From: an uncultured Phocaeicola sp.
GTDB lineage: Bacteria > Bacteroidota > Bacteroidia > Bacteroidales > Bacteroidaceae
Direction of reading: 5' to 3'
Assembly (NCBI GenBank): GCA_944320855.1
Contig: CALUJF010000032.1
Coordinates: forward strand, 1 to 32,964
DNA length: 32,964 nt
The notes beneath the pieces are model-generated. The model was not told where the DNA came from. It did no database searches and was given only the letters and a program-made list of their open reading frames with translations. The position numbers and the translations under genes are program-made. This document shows, in pieces, positions 16,541-25,077 of the stretch (positions within the stretch are counted from its first letter, which is position 1; each line of letters opens with the position of its first letter).

Positions 16541-17581
16541 TTAGATAAGAGTCATGCCATGTTCTTCGCATTCCTTTCTCATGCTCTCAGGCCATATACT
16601 TGCCTGAATTTCTCCAATATGCGCTTTTTTCAGATATAGCATACAGAGGCGTGACTGACCTATACCACCACCTATACTCAGTGGGAGAGTGCCGTTCAAC
16701 AGTCTTTTGTGGAAGTACAGTTCCTTTCTGTCTTCCTTGCCTGAAAGTTCCAACTGGCGCAACAGTGCTTCCTTGTCCACACGGATACCCATTGATGAAA
16801 GTTCGATGGCACGTCCTAAAACATCGTTCCATACCATGAGGTCGCCGTTCAGTCCCGGCAGACCGGTAGCCGGATCAATGGTAGAATAGTCATCATAGTC
16901 CGGAGCACGAAGGTCATGAGGCTTTCCGTCGCTCAGCTTGCATCCTATACCTATTATAAATACGGCACCGTATTTCTTTGTGATAAGGTCTTCCCTTTCT
17001 TTAGGAGTCTTGTCAGGATACATCTGCAAGAGTTCTTCGGAATGTATGAAGTGTATGTCGTGAGCCAAGAATGATTTTATCTGCGGATACATTTCGCATA
17101 CCATATACTCTGTACGTCGCATAGCCGAGTATATTCTTGTAACGATGCTTTTCAGAAAATCTATATTTCTCTGTTCCGCTGTGATGGTTCTTTCCCAGTC
17201 CCACTGGTCTACATAAAGCGAATGCAGGTTTCCAAGTTCCTCATCAGCACGTATTGCGTTCATATCTGTATAAATACCATATCCCGGACCGATGTTATAG
17301 TCGGCAAGTGTCACTCTTTTCCATTTAGCAAGAGAGTGTACCACTTCAGCCTGTTGGTCCCCCAAGTCCTTGATAGGGAACGACACGGCGCGTTCCACTC
17401 CGTTCAGGTCGTCGTTTATACCCATACCTTTAAGAACGAACAATGGTGCTGTTACGCGGCGTAGTCTGAGTTCAGATGATAGGTTTTGCTGGAAGAACTC
17501 CTTTATCTGTTTAATGCCAAGCTCTGTCTGTTTCATGTCGAGCAGGGCTTTATAGTTGGTTGGTTTTATTAAGTAACTCAT
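16541..17581 (-). CDS. asnA: Aspartate-ammonia ligase (asparagine synthetase A)
   Basis: Makes asparagine from aspartate, ammonia and ATP. The 346-residue protein is related to class II aminoacyl-tRNA synthetases. I chose the ATG at 17581 (MSYLIKPTNYKALLDMKQTELGIK), the usual AsnA beginning. The open frame runs on to 17701, but a strong promoter (TATCTTTG) lies inside that extension, and its 40 extra residues are not AsnA-like. Typical motifs: ELRLRRVTAPLFV, GVERAVSFPIKD, VHSLAKWKR, LHSLYVDQWDWE, and GGGIGQSRLCMLYLKKAHIGEIQ near the C-terminus. It is a single gene between its own promoter and a terminator. Confidence 0.96.
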   Translation of the reverse strand: MSYLIKPTNYKALLDMKQTELGIKQIKEFFQQNLSSELRLRRVTAPLFVLKGMGINDDLNGVERAVSFPIKDLGDQQAEVVHSLAKWKRVTLADYNIGPGYGIYTDMNAIRADEELGNLHSLYVDQWDWERTITAEQRNIDFLKSIVTRIYSAMRRTEYMVCEMYPQIKSFLAHDIHFIHSEELLQMYPDKTPKEREDLITKKYGAVFIIGIGCKLSDGKPHDLRAPDYDDYSTIDPATGLPGLNGDLMVWNDVLGRAIELSSMGIRVDKEALLRQLELSGKEDRKELYFHKRLLNGTLPLSIGGGIGQSRLCMLYLKKAHIGEIQASIWPESMRKECEEHGMTLI

Positions 17582-17607
17582 GATTTGTTTGGTATTAGTT
17601 TTGTTGG

Positions 17608-17637
17608 CAAAGATAGGTATATTTTGTAAATATGCAA
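17608..17637 (-). promoter_or_regulatory. asnA promoter
   Basis: The minus strand reads TTG (complement of 17635-17637), 19 bp, then TATCTTTG (complement of 17608-17615). The spacing is ideal for the Bacteroidetes sigma factor and the start of transcription would be about 20 nt before the ATG at 17581. Confidence 0.75.
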
Positions 17638-17775
17638 TTATAAATACGAAAAACTTATCAAAAAGTTTATGTTTTAAGTATATTGTTTGGACAATTGTCA
17701 TTAGTGAATAGTTAAAAACCTGTTCAGTGGAAGCATTTTACATGGAAGTTTATTTCTAAATTCAGATAAACTTAT

Positions 17776-17783
17776 TATTTTTG
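17776..17783 (+). promoter_or_regulatory. tRNA-Arg promoter -7 box
   Basis: TATTTTTG matches TAnnTTTG, 27 bp before the first base of the tRNA. Confidence 0.55.
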
Positions 17784-17810
17784 TACCGCTTTTGGGAAAA
17801 GAAGCAAAAT

Positions 17811-17882
17811 GCACCCATAGTTCAATGGATAGAATAATGGATTCCGGTTCCATCGATTGGGGTTCGACTCCCCATGGGTGTA
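17811..17882 (+). tRNA. tRNA-Arg (anticodon CCG)
   Basis: A full cloverleaf can be drawn by hand. The acceptor stem is GCACCCA with TGGGTGT (first pair G-U), the D stem GTTC with GAAT, the anticodon stem ATGGA with TCCAT around loop TTCCGGT, and the T stem TGGGG with CCCCA around TTCGACT. Anticodon CCG reads the arginine codon CGG. The discriminator base is A, and the 3' CCA is not encoded. It has its own promoter and is followed by an 11-bp periodic array and a terminator. Confidence 0.96.
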
Positions 17883-17887
17883 CAATA

Positions 17888-17953
17888 TTTAGTTGGTATT
17901 TAAATACCATTTAAACAGTATTCATACAGTGTTTAAATCTATATTAACGTGGT
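17888..17953 (+). repeat. 11-bp periodic array (six units) after tRNA-Arg
   Basis: Six contiguous 11-bp steps begin 6 bases after the tRNA. The best units are TTTAAATACCA at 17899, TTTAAACAGTA at 17910 and TTTAAATCTAT at 17932; the outer ones are degenerate. The consensus closely matches the array at 11049-11103. It lies between the tRNA and the terminator hairpin at 17957-17996. Confidence 0.8.
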
Positions 17954-17956
17954 ATA

Positions 17957-17996
17957 AAAAAATCCTGCAAGACTTTCACATCTTGCAGGATTTTTT
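17957..17996. terminator. Bidirectional terminator
   Basis: A 16-bp perfect stem (17957-17972 and 17981-17996) with core AATCCTGCAAGA, an 8-base loop, and A/T tracts on both outer sides. It can end the tRNA-Arg transcript on the plus strand and the nag operon on the minus strand, whose stop codon is 20 bp away. Confidence 0.9.
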
Positions 17997-18015
17997 GTTT
18001 AAAGATATCTTCTTA

Positions 18016-20001
18016 TTACAGAGGCTTATACTCGACGAATGCTTCCATTGCTTCGTAGCATGCCAGACCTAATCCGTCGTAAAGCAATGCTGTTCCGCGA
18101 TTGCGGTCTTCGCTTCTTTGCCAGAACAGACGTTCGTCGTTGCCAAGGAACGGAGCGCTTTCCATCTGCGACTGGTGCTTGAGGATTGAGTTACGTTTGG
18201 CACGCAATTCTTCCGGACTCAAAGGTACAGCCATTTCGATATTCTCGATTTCCCATTCAGCCCATGCGCCACGGTACATCCATATTCTACAGTCGTTAAG
18301 CCATTCGGCACCGGCATTCTTTTCTTCGTCGATGGCAGCGAATACCGCATCAGTACATACTCTGTGAGTTCCATGCGGGTCGGCCAAGTCGCCGGCCACA
18401 TAAATCTGATGAGGCTTGACTTCTCTCAGAAGGTTAAGAACGATTTCGATGTCAGGCAGACTGATAGGGTTCTTTTCTATCTTTCCTGTCTCGTAGAAAG
18501 GAAGGTCGAGGAAGTGGCATCTTGACAAAGGTATGTTGTTGAATGTACATGCTGTACGTGCTTCACCTCTGCGGATAAGTCCCTTGATGGTGAGAATATC
18601 TCTTGTGTCCATATCGCCTTCTTTCTTTTCGGCAAAGAACTTCTTGATTTCTGCATATTTGTCGCTGATAGTCTGGTTCTTGCTGTCGTCGAACAACTGG
18701 TTGAAACCATTGATGAAGTGCATGAATCTTACAACTTCTTCATCGCCTACGGCAATGTTACCCGAAGTCTGGTATGCTACGTGTACTTCATGTCCCTGCT
18801 GAACGAGTCTTCTCAGTGTACCGCCCATTGAGATAACATCATCATCCGGGTGCGGAGAGAATACGATAACCCTTTTCGGGAACGGTTTGGCTCTTTCAGG
18901 ACGGTAAGTGTCGTCAGCGTTAGGTTTTCCGCCCGGCCAACCGGTGATGGTGTGCTGTAGGTCGTTGAACACCTTGATATTTACATTGTATGCAGAGCCG
19001 TAAAGAGCAAGCAGTTCGCTCAGGCCATTGTCGTTGTAGTCCTTGTTTGTGAGTTTCAGGATTGGTTTACCCAATGTCTGACACAACCACACGATAGCGC
19101 TTCTGATAAGCTTGTTGTTCCATTCGCAGTTTGTAACAAGCCACGGACGCTGTATTCTTGTCAGGTAAGCGGCTGCTGCAAGGTCTGTGCAAACCACTGC
19201 ATTGGTGTGCATCTGAAGATATGATGCCGGCAGTGTGTCTGTAATCTTTTCCTCTACAGTCTTGCGTATGATATCGGCTTTGTCTTCGCCCCATGCCAGG
19301 AGGAATATCTTTCTTGCGCCAAGGATGGTTTTGATACCCATGGTTATGGAGCAAGGAGGAAGATTATCAACTCCAAGATTGTGTGCGGCTTCCGAACGTG
19401 AAGTGCTGTCGAGCAATATCAGACGTGTAGATGAACTGGCCTGCGAACCGGGTTCGTTCATACCGATGATACCTTTTCTGCCTATTCCGAGGATGGCAAT
19501 GTCGATACCACCGAATGTCTGAATTCTTTGTTCGTAAAGTCTGCAATGGTCGATGATTGCATCCTGTGGGATGCTGCCTTCCATTGTAAATATGTTCTGT
19601 CTGTCAATGTCCACCTGCGAGATGAACTGTTTCATCAGATGGCTGAATGTGCTTCCTGCACCTTCGTTCACCGGATAGAATTCATACAGATTGAACAGTA
19701 TCACATTCCTTAAACTTACTCCTTCGTCCTTATGTCGGCGTATCAATTCGGCAAACAATGGTCTAAGTGATGAACCTGTACCTAATGCTATAGTGCAGAA
19801 TTTTCCTTCGCGCTGTCTGTCCTGTATCTTTGCTATTATTTCGCTGGCTATTTGTTGTGTACCTTCGTCCATTGATTCGAAAATGTTAGTTGTTATCTTT
19901 TCAAATCTTGTGATGACCGAACGTTCCACAGCATTTTCCGGCTTATAATAACGTGTTGATACGTTATTCAGCGAGATTTGCGATGTAAGATTAGTTCGCA
20001 T
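18016..20001 (-). CDS. Degenerate NagB-like domain fused to PIG-L/LmbE N-deacetylase
   Basis: A 661-residue two-domain protein. Residues about 30-290 align with glucosamine-6-phosphate deaminase, but the catalytic Asp72 is Y106, Asp141 is K176 and His143 is I178. Only the Glu148 equivalent (E183, in MNEPGS) remains. This half is therefore probably not a deaminase and may only bind sugar phosphate. Residues about 376-655 form a PIG-L/LmbE zinc deacetylase with an intact FSPHPDDDVI motif (H384, D386, D387) and the third ligand in DPHGTHRV (H546). PIG-L enzymes deacetylate N-acetylglucosamine groups. It follows nagB by 20 bp on the minus strand, so the pair is probably co-transcribed. The fused layout is usually annotated simply as NagB; the substrate is unknown. 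Confidence 0.88.
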   Translation of the reverse strand: MRTNLTSQISLNNVSTRYYKPENAVERSVITRFEKITTNIFESMDEGTQQIASEIIAKIQDRQREGKFCTIALGTGSSLRPLFAELIRRHKDEGVSLRNVILFNLYEFYPVNEGAGSTFSHLMKQFISQVDIDRQNIFTMEGSIPQDAIIDHCRLYEQRIQTFGGIDIAILGIGRKGIIGMNEPGSQASSSTRLILLDSTSRSEAAHNLGVDNLPPCSITMGIKTILGARKIFLLAWGEDKADIIRKTVEEKITDTLPASYLQMHTNAVVCTDLAAAAYLTRIQRPWLVTNCEWNNKLIRSAIVWLCQTLGKPILKLTNKDYNDNGLSELLALYGSAYNVNIKVFNDLQHTITGWPGGKPNADDTYRPERAKPFPKRVIVFSPHPDDDVISMGGTLRRLVQQGHEVHVAYQTSGNIAVGDEEVVRFMHFINGFNQLFDDSKNQTISDKYAEIKKFFAEKKEGDMDTRDILTIKGLIRRGEARTACTFNNIPLSRCHFLDLPFYETGKIEKNPISLPDIEIVLNLLREVKPHQIYVAGDLADPHGTHRVCTDAVFAAIDEEKNAGAEWLNDCRIWMYRGAWAEWEIENIEMAVPLSPEELRAKRNSILKHQSQMESAPFLGNDERLFWQRSEDRNRGTALLYDGLGLACYEAMEAFVEYKPL

Positions 20002-20021
20002 AGTTTCTCCTGTTTTTATAA

Positions 20022-20813
20022 TTAGAGATTATTTCTTTCTATATCCTTAAAGTATTTGTAAGTACCTACTTTAAGTTCGTCAGTAGCAGCTTCGTCGCAT
20101 ACGATTATACCGTGCTGGTGCATCTGAAGTGCGCTGATAGTCCACATCTGTGTGATACCGCCTTCTACTGCATGCTGCAATGCGCGTGCCTTGTTGTGTC
20201 CGTTGCAGATAATCAATACTTCTTTTGCAGAAAGTACAGTGCCTACACCTACAGTAAGAGCAGTCTTAGGAACTTTGTTTACATCGTTGTCGAAGAAACG
20301 TGAGTTTGCGATGATAGTATCTGTAGTAAGAGTCTTTACGCGAGTGCGTGAAGTGAGTGAAGAACCCGGTTCGTTGAATGCGATATGACCGTCAGGACCT
20401 ATACCTCCAAGGAACAGGTCGATGCCACCGAACTTTTCGATTTCCTTTTCGTAGTTGGCACATTCTGCTTCGAGGTCGGCAGCGTTTCCGTTCAATATAT
20501 GTATGTTTTCTTTGCAGATATCAATATGATTGAAGAAGTTATTGAACATGAAAGAATGGTAGCTTTCAGGGTGTGATTCAGGAAGTCCGACGTATTCGTC
20601 CATGTTGAATGTAACAACATTCTTAAATGATACCTTACCCTGCTTGTTCAGTTCAATCAGAGCTTTGTACATACCAAGTGGAGACGATCCTGTAGGAAGA
20701 CCCAATACGAAAGGTTTTTCTTTAGTAGGATTAGCTTCATTGATTCTTTTTGCAACGTAGTTAGCAGCCCAATTTGAGATTGACTGATAATCTGGTTCGA
20801 TAATTACTCTCAT
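20022..20813 (-). CDS. nagB: Glucosamine-6-phosphate deaminase
   Basis: Converts glucosamine-6-phosphate to fructose-6-phosphate and ammonia, linking amino sugars to glycolysis. The 263-residue protein aligns with E. coli NagB without a shift in numbering: D72 and E73 in [10 protein letters not shown]141 and H143 in [13 protein letters not shown], and E148. All catalytic residues are present, unlike in the downstream fusion protein. A strong promoter (TTTG, 20 bp, TATCTTTG) precedes it and a ROK-family repressor is divergently transcribed 180 bp away, which suggests control by an amino-sugar signal. Confidence 0.97.
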   Translation of the reverse strand: MRVIIEPDYQSISNWAANYVAKRINEANPTKEKPFVLGLPTGSSPLGMYKALIELNKQGKVSFKNVVTFNMDEYVGLPESHPESYHSFMFNNFFNHIDICKENIHILNGNAADLEAECANYEKEIEKFGGIDLFLGGIGPDGHIAFNEPGSSLTSRTRVKTLTTDTIIANSRFFDNDVNKVPKTALTVGVGTVLSAKEVLIICNGHNKARALQHAVEGGITQMWTISALQMHQHGIIVCDEAATDELKVGTYKYFKDIERNNL

Positions 20814-20884
20814 GATTTTTTGATTTTATTAGTTTATAAATTTAGTTAACTATGTCTTATAACGAAGATTTTTTGATAACTATG

Positions 20885-20916
20885 CAAAGATACCTATCAT
20901 AAATTAGAAAGGCAAA
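20885..20916 (-). promoter_or_regulatory. nagB operon promoter
   Basis: The minus strand has TTTG (complement of 20913-20916), a 20-bp spacer, then TATCTTTG (complement of 20885-20892). This is the best match to the Bacteroidetes consensus in the window. The leader is about 65 nt. The heptamer AACTATG occurs twice in this leader region (20849 and 20878), but I see no convincing palindromic operator. Confidence 0.8.
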
Positions 20917-20960
20917 TAAAAAAAAAGAATTTTTATAGGCAGGATATTAAAAAAAACTAT

Positions 20961-20968
20961 TATTTTTG
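20961..20968 (+). promoter_or_regulatory. Promoter -7 box of the ROK gene
   Basis: TATTTTTG matches TAnnTTTG. Its last base is the first base of the GTG that opens the longer reading frame, so translation must begin downstream, at the ATG 20995. Confidence 0.65.
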
Positions 20969-20994
20969 TGGCATATACTACAAAAAATATAAAT

Positions 20995-22197
20995 ATGGGA
21001 CAGAGGCTATTGGATGAAATTAAGAAAGGCACTAAAAATGCTACGATGAAGCGTCGTATAATTACACATTTTATTTATAATGGTGACGCTACGATTACTG
21101 ACCTGTCGAAAGATATGGATTTAAGTATTCCTACAATAACCAAGTTGATAGACGAGATGTGTGAGGACGGATACGTCGACGATAACGGTAAATTGGAAAC
21201 TAACGGGGGAAGACATCCTAATCTGTATGGCTTAAACCCTAATTCCGGCTATTTTCTCGGAGTTGAGGCTGCTCAGAAATATTTGAGTTTTTGTGTCGTT
21301 AATTTCAAGGGGGAAATTGTAGACTACAGGACGAGGATTCCTTTCAAACGCGAGAATACCGTAGAATGTTTGGATACTATGTGTAATGAAATCTTGTCAT
21401 ACATAAGTTCCTTGCCATATGAGAAGGATAAATATCTTAATGTATGTGTGGCGTTACACGGGCGTGTCAATCCGGCTACAGGATGCAGCTACGGTACATT
21501 CAATTTTGCACAGACTCCTATAAGCGAGATGATTACCGATCGTATAGGTATAAATGCATGTGTCGATAACGACAGCAGAACCACTGCTTACGGTGAGTAT
21601 ATGCTGCATTCGGTGAAATGCCCGCGAAATGTGATTTTCATCAATCTGAGCTGGGGGCTGGGAATGGGTATCATTATCGACGGTAAGCTTTACAACGGTA
21701 TGTCAGGTTTCGCCGGTGAGTTCGGACATAACTTCGGATATGACAATCAGCAGATTTGTCATTGCGGAAAGAAAGGATGTATCGAAACCGAGGTGTCTTG
21801 TTCTGCATTATACCGTAAATTCATCGAACGTCTGAAGAACGGAGAAAGCTCTATCGTCCTGAAAGAAAAAACAATCGACGAAATAGAACTTGATGATATA
21901 TTCAATGCCGTGGAAAGAGAAGATGTGCTTGCCATAGAACTTGTGGAAGAGATAGGCCAGAAGTTAGGCCGCCACATAGGAGGACTGATAAACATCTTCA
22001 ATCCGGAGCAGGTTATAATAGGAGGAGATTTGTCAAGAGTAGGCGATTATCTTCTGCATCCTGTGATATCTGCCATCAGAAAGCACACGCTGAATATGAT
22101 GTACCGCGATTCTGATATCGTATTGTCAGAGTTGAAGGAAAAGGCTAATGCAGTAGGTGCAGCCCTATTGTCAAGAAGTAATCTTTTTGTTTTGTAA
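20995..22197 (+). CDS. ROK-family transcriptional repressor (NagC/XylR type)
   Basis: Probable sugar-responsive repressor of the divergent nagB operon. The ATG at 20995 (400 residues) is preferred to an upstream GTG at 20968 that overlaps the promoter. The N-terminal winged helix (about 10-80: IITHFIYNGDATITDLSKDMDLSIPTITKLIDEM) is followed by the linker GGRHPNLYGLNP. The ROK sugar-kinase-like domain has GMSGFAGEFGHNF and the zinc motif CHCGKKGCIETE. Kinase-type GxGxG loops are not kept clearly, as expected for a repressor. Effector (for example GlcNAc-6-P or GlcN-6-P) is inferred from the neighbours only. Confidence 0.9.
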   Translation: MGQRLLDEIKKGTKNATMKRRIITHFIYNGDATITDLSKDMDLSIPTITKLIDEMCEDGYVDDNGKLETNGGRHPNLYGLNPNSGYFLGVEAAQKYLSFCVVNFKGEIVDYRTRIPFKRENTVECLDTMCNEILSYISSLPYEKDKYLNVCVALHGRVNPATGCSYGTFNFAQTPISEMITDRIGINACVDNDSRTTAYGEYMLHSVKCPRNVIFINLSWGLGMGIIIDGKLYNGMSGFAGEFGHNFGYDNQQICHCGKKGCIETEVSCSALYRKFIERLKNGESSIVLKEKTIDEIELDDIFNAVEREDVLAIELVEEIGQKLGRHIGGLINIFNPEQVIIGGDLSRVGDYLLHPVISAIRKHTLNMMYRDSDIVLSELKEKANAVGAALLSRSNLFVL

Positions 22198-22213
22198 TAA
22201 TGTTATCTTGATA

Positions 22214-22261
22214 AACAGAAAAAGACCGTCTGGAAGTGATTCCTGGCGGTCTTTTTCTGTT
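22214..22261. terminator. Bidirectional terminator
   Basis: Fifteen-bp perfect stem (AACAGAAAAAGACCG at 22214-22228 and its complement at 22247-22261) with A/T-rich feet on both sides. It serves the ROK gene on the plus strand and the acyltransferase on the minus strand, whose stop codon it overlaps. Confidence 0.9.
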
Positions 22262-22814
22262 ATATTTCTCCTATGTCGAATTTCTCGGGATATTTGCCTT
22301 TGAAATCCTTGAAGTATAGTTTAATCTCGCGCATGTCTTTATCAATGTCGCCTGTAGGCATAACAGCCTTATTAGCGTAGATGCATTTCTTCTGATAGTC
22401 TATTCCGATAAGTACAATCGGTATTCCGGCTCCGTTGGCAATGAAATAAAATCCCTTTTTCCAGTTAGGGTTGGCCGAACGTGTTCCTTCCGGGGTAATG
22501 GCCAGATGGAATTTAGGGCTTTTCCTGATAAGTTCCACTGTGCTATCTACCAACGAAGTGCGTTTGCCTCTGTTCACCGGTATTCCTCCCATCCATCTGA
22601 ACAGGTATCCCAGAGGGAAGAAGAACCATTCCTTCTTCATGAAGAAACCCGATTCACGCCCTATGGCACCTATGAACAGTTTCCCGATGATTAGATCCCA
22701 GTTAGTGGTGTGAGGAGCCGCACAGATTATACATTTGTCATAGTCAGGGACATTGACCTCAGCTTTCCATCCCAACAGCTTGAAATATACAAAGCTAAAA
22801 AGTGCTTTCTTCAT
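22260..22814 (-). CDS. PlsC-like 1-acyl-glycerol-phosphate acyltransferase
   Basis: A 184-residue membrane-associated acyltransferase. It shows the catalytic HX4D motif in APHTTNWD, the glycerol-phosphate pocket in PVNRGKR and ITPEGTRS, and a hydrophobic N-terminus. Family members add an acyl chain to lysophosphatidic acid or to related lipids; the short form without extra domains may have another lipid acceptor. It follows the small helical gene by 16 bp on the minus strand, so the two are probably one operon. The 3' end overlaps a bidirectional terminator. Confidence 0.87.
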   Translation of the reverse strand: MKKALFSFVYFKLLGWKAEVNVPDYDKCIICAAPHTTNWDLIIGKLFIGAIGRESGFFMKKEWFFFPLGYLFRWMGGIPVNRGKRTSLVDSTVELIRKSPKFHLAITPEGTRSANPNWKKGFYFIANGAGIPIVLIGIDYQKKCIYANKAVMPTGDIDKDMREIKLYFKDFKGKYPEKFDIGEI

Positions 22815-22830
22815 TTCTTGTGCGTCGGGC

Positions 22831-23097
22831 TTATTTTTCGTTCAGTTTTTTGAAAACTTCTTCAATCTGTGTATTGAAATCATCTTTCAGTTTCTTGTAG
22901 AAAGCCTTTACGTTGCCCGGCTCAGTATGGCTTATGCGGCTTACGATGTCTGCACGAAGGTCAAGAACTTTTCCCACAAGGTCGCCTATTGCTTCTCTTC
23001 TTTCATTGTCGCAGTTCATGCTTTCGATGATACACATACCAACCATTACGTCAGAAATATAGTTTACATGTTTCTTTAAATCTCTTCTTTTAGCCAT
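22831..23097 (-). CDS. Conserved small helical protein, function unknown
   Basis: An 88-residue soluble, charged and almost wholly helical protein (MAKRRDLKKHVNYISDVM...). It has no signal peptide, no membrane segment and no motif I recognise; two cysteines fall at residues about 22 and 29. It is likely real because it starts with a good ATG, has neutral codon use, and sits 16 bp upstream of the acyltransferase in the same direction. A TATCTTTA box (complement of 23138-23145, one mismatch to consensus) could be the promoter of both. Confidence 0.75.
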   Translation of the reverse strand: MAKRRDLKKHVNYISDVMVGMCIIESMNCDNERREAIGDLVGKVLDLRADIVSRISHTEPGNVKAFYKKLKDDFNTQIEEVFKKLNEK

Positions 23098-23308
23098 AAA
23101 TCAAAGTATTTAATTAGTGAATAAAATGAATTTGACGTAAAGATAGTGTTTTTGTTGAAATATCCATGCCTTTTTGTCAAATAATATTCTTGCTGTGTAA
23201 ATTTTTTATTTCTCATTTTCGTATTTCCGAAAAAAAAGCGAAATTTGCACGGGTTAAAAAACTTGCAGACAATATACATACACCTTTATATAAATAAATA
23301 TTAGAATT

Positions 23309-24952
23309 ATGACAAAAAGTGCATTACAAATTGCAAGAGCTGCTTATCAGCCAAAATTACCTAAAGCCCTGACAGGTGCGGTTGCAGTGAAAGAAGGTGA
23401 AGCTACTCAGTCAGTAGCCGACCAGGAAGCTATCAAAAAGTTGTTCCCTAACACATACGGAATGCCTTTGATTCAGTTCGTTGAAGGACAGGCTCAGAAC
23501 ACTGCAGAAATGAATGTTGGTGTTATCTTGTCTGGTGGACAGGCTCCAGGTGGACACAACGTAATCTCAGGTCTTTTCGACGGTATCAAGAAACTTAATC
23601 CTAACAACAAACTTTACGGATTTATCCTTGGTCCTGGCGGTTTGGTTGACCACAATTATAAAGAACTTACAGCTGACATTATAGACGAATACCGTAACAC
23701 TGGTGGTTTCGATATCATCGGTTCAGGACGTACAAAACTTGAAAAAGAAGAACAGTTCGAAAAAGGTTACGAAATCTTGAAAGAACTTGGTATCAAGGCT
23801 TTGGTTATCATCGGTGGTGACGACTCTAACACTAACGCTTGCGTTTTGGCTGAATACTATGCTGCAAAGAACTATGGCGTACAGGTAATCGGTTGTCCTA
23901 AGACTATCGACGGTGACTTGAAGAACGAAATGATTGAAACTTCTTTCGGTTTCGATACTGCATGTAAGACATATTCTGAAGTTATCGGTAACATCGAACG
24001 CGACTGTAACTCAGCTCGCAAGTACTGGCACTTCATCAAATTGATGGGACGTTCTGCTTCTCACATCGCTCTTGAATGTGCTCTTCAGACTCAGCCAAAC
24101 ATCTGTATCATCTCTGAAGAAGTTGAGGCTAAGAACATGTCACTTGACGATGTAGTTACTTCTATCGCTCAGGCTGTTGCAAACCGTGCTGCTGAAGGAA
24201 ACAACTTCGGTATCGTTCTTATCCCTGAAGGTCTTATCGAGTTCATCCCTGCCATGAAGGCTCTTATCGCTGAACTTAACGACTTCCTTGCAGCTAACGG
24301 CGAAGAATTCAACAAGATTGAACCTAACAAACAGCGTGAATATATCATAAGCAAGCTTTCTGCTGAAAACGCTGCTATCTATGCTTCTCTTCCTGAAGGT
24401 GTAGCTCGTCAGTTGTCACTCGACCGCGACCCACACGGAAACGTACAGGTATCACTTATCGAAACAGAAAAACTTCTTTCTGAAATGGTAGGCAAGAAAC
24501 TTGCCGCATGGAAGGCTGAAGGCAAGTTCGCAGGTAAGTTCTCTGCACAGCACCACTTCTTCGGTTACGAAGGACGTTGCGCCGCTCCATCTAACTTTGA
24601 CGCAGACTACTGCTACTCACTTGGTTACACTGCTTCATTGCTTATCGCAAGCGGTAAGACCGGTTACATGTCATCAGTACGCAACACTACTGCTCCTGCT
24701 GCTGAATGGATTGCAGGTGGTGTGCCTATCACAATGATGATGAACATGGAACGTCGTCACGGCGAAATGAAACCGGTTATACAGAAGGCTCTTGTTAAAC
24801 TTGACGGTGCTCCTTTCAAAGCATTCGCTGCACAGCGTGAAGCTTGGGCTAAGGAAACTGCATACGTTTATCCGGGTCCTATCCAGTACTTCGGTCCTAC
24901 AGAAGTTTGCGACCAGCCAACTAAGACTCTTCAGTTGGAACAGGCTAAATAA
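23309..24952 (+). CDS. pfp: Diphosphate-fructose-6-phosphate 1-phosphotransferase
   Basis: Pyrophosphate-dependent phosphofructokinase: phosphorylates fructose-6-phosphate with PPi, reversibly, in glycolysis/gluconeogenesis. The 547 residues match the long (plant beta-subunit-like) form. The PPi-type signature GGDDS (169-173) replaces the GGDGS of ATP enzymes. PKTIDGDL (197-204) supplies the catalytic aspartates, and [15 protein letters not shown] and [14 protein letters not shown] are typical of this class. Codons are strongly biased as in a highly expressed gene. The upstream box GAAATTTG at 23240-23247 has one mismatch to TAnnTTTG and would give a 55-nt leader. A strong terminator follows. 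Confidence 0.95.
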   Translation: MTKSALQIARAAYQPKLPKALTGAVAVKEGEATQSVADQEAIKKLFPNTYGMPLIQFVEGQAQNTAEMNVGVILSGGQAPGGHNVISGLFDGIKKLNPNNKLYGFILGPGGLVDHNYKELTADIIDEYRNTGGFDIIGSGRTKLEKEEQFEKGYEILKELGIKALVIIGGDDSNTNACVLAEYYAAKNYGVQVIGCPKTIDGDLKNEMIETSFGFDTACKTYSEVIGNIERDCNSARKYWHFIKLMGRSASHIALECALQTQPNICIISEEVEAKNMSLDDVVTSIAQAVANRAAEGNNFGIVLIPEGLIEFIPAMKALIAELNDFLAANGEEFNKIEPNKQREYIISKLSAENAAIYASLPEGVARQLSLDRDPHGNVQVSLIETEKLLSEMVGKKLAAWKAEGKFAGKFSAQHHFFGYEGRCAAPSNFDADYCYSLGYTASLLIASGKTGYMSSVRNTTAPAAEWIAGGVPITMMMNMERRHGEMKPVIQKALVKLDGAPFKAFAAQREAWAKETAYVYPGPIQYFGPTEVCDQPTKTLQLEQAK

Positions 24953-24986
24953 TATCGGTTAATGACTGATATGATATAACTGTTAG

Positions 24987-25038
24987 GAATCACCACAGAC
25001 AAGCAACAGAGTATGTATGCTCCTGTGGTGATTCTTTT
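24987..25038 (+). terminator. pfp terminator
   Basis: Twelve-bp perfect stem (GAATCACCACAG at 24987-24998 and CTGTGGTGATTC at 25023-25034) followed by TTTT. It lies 34 bp after the pfp stop codon. Confidence 0.88.
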
Positions 25039-25077
25039 ACTATTGTGTATGTACTTGTAATCTATATTTTAAAACCA

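Noticed and set aside
17582-17701. Forty-residue N-terminal extension of AsnA
   Set aside because: A TTG-19-TATCTTTG promoter lies inside it and the residues are not AsnA-like.
20968-20994. GTG start for the ROK repressor
   Set aside because: The GTG overlaps the last base of the TATTTTTG promoter box; the ATG at 20995 is used instead.
23076-23279. 67-residue minus-strand ORF upstream of the small helical gene
   Set aside because: It overlaps the start of the 88-residue gene in another frame, is very AT-rich, and has no recognisable feature.
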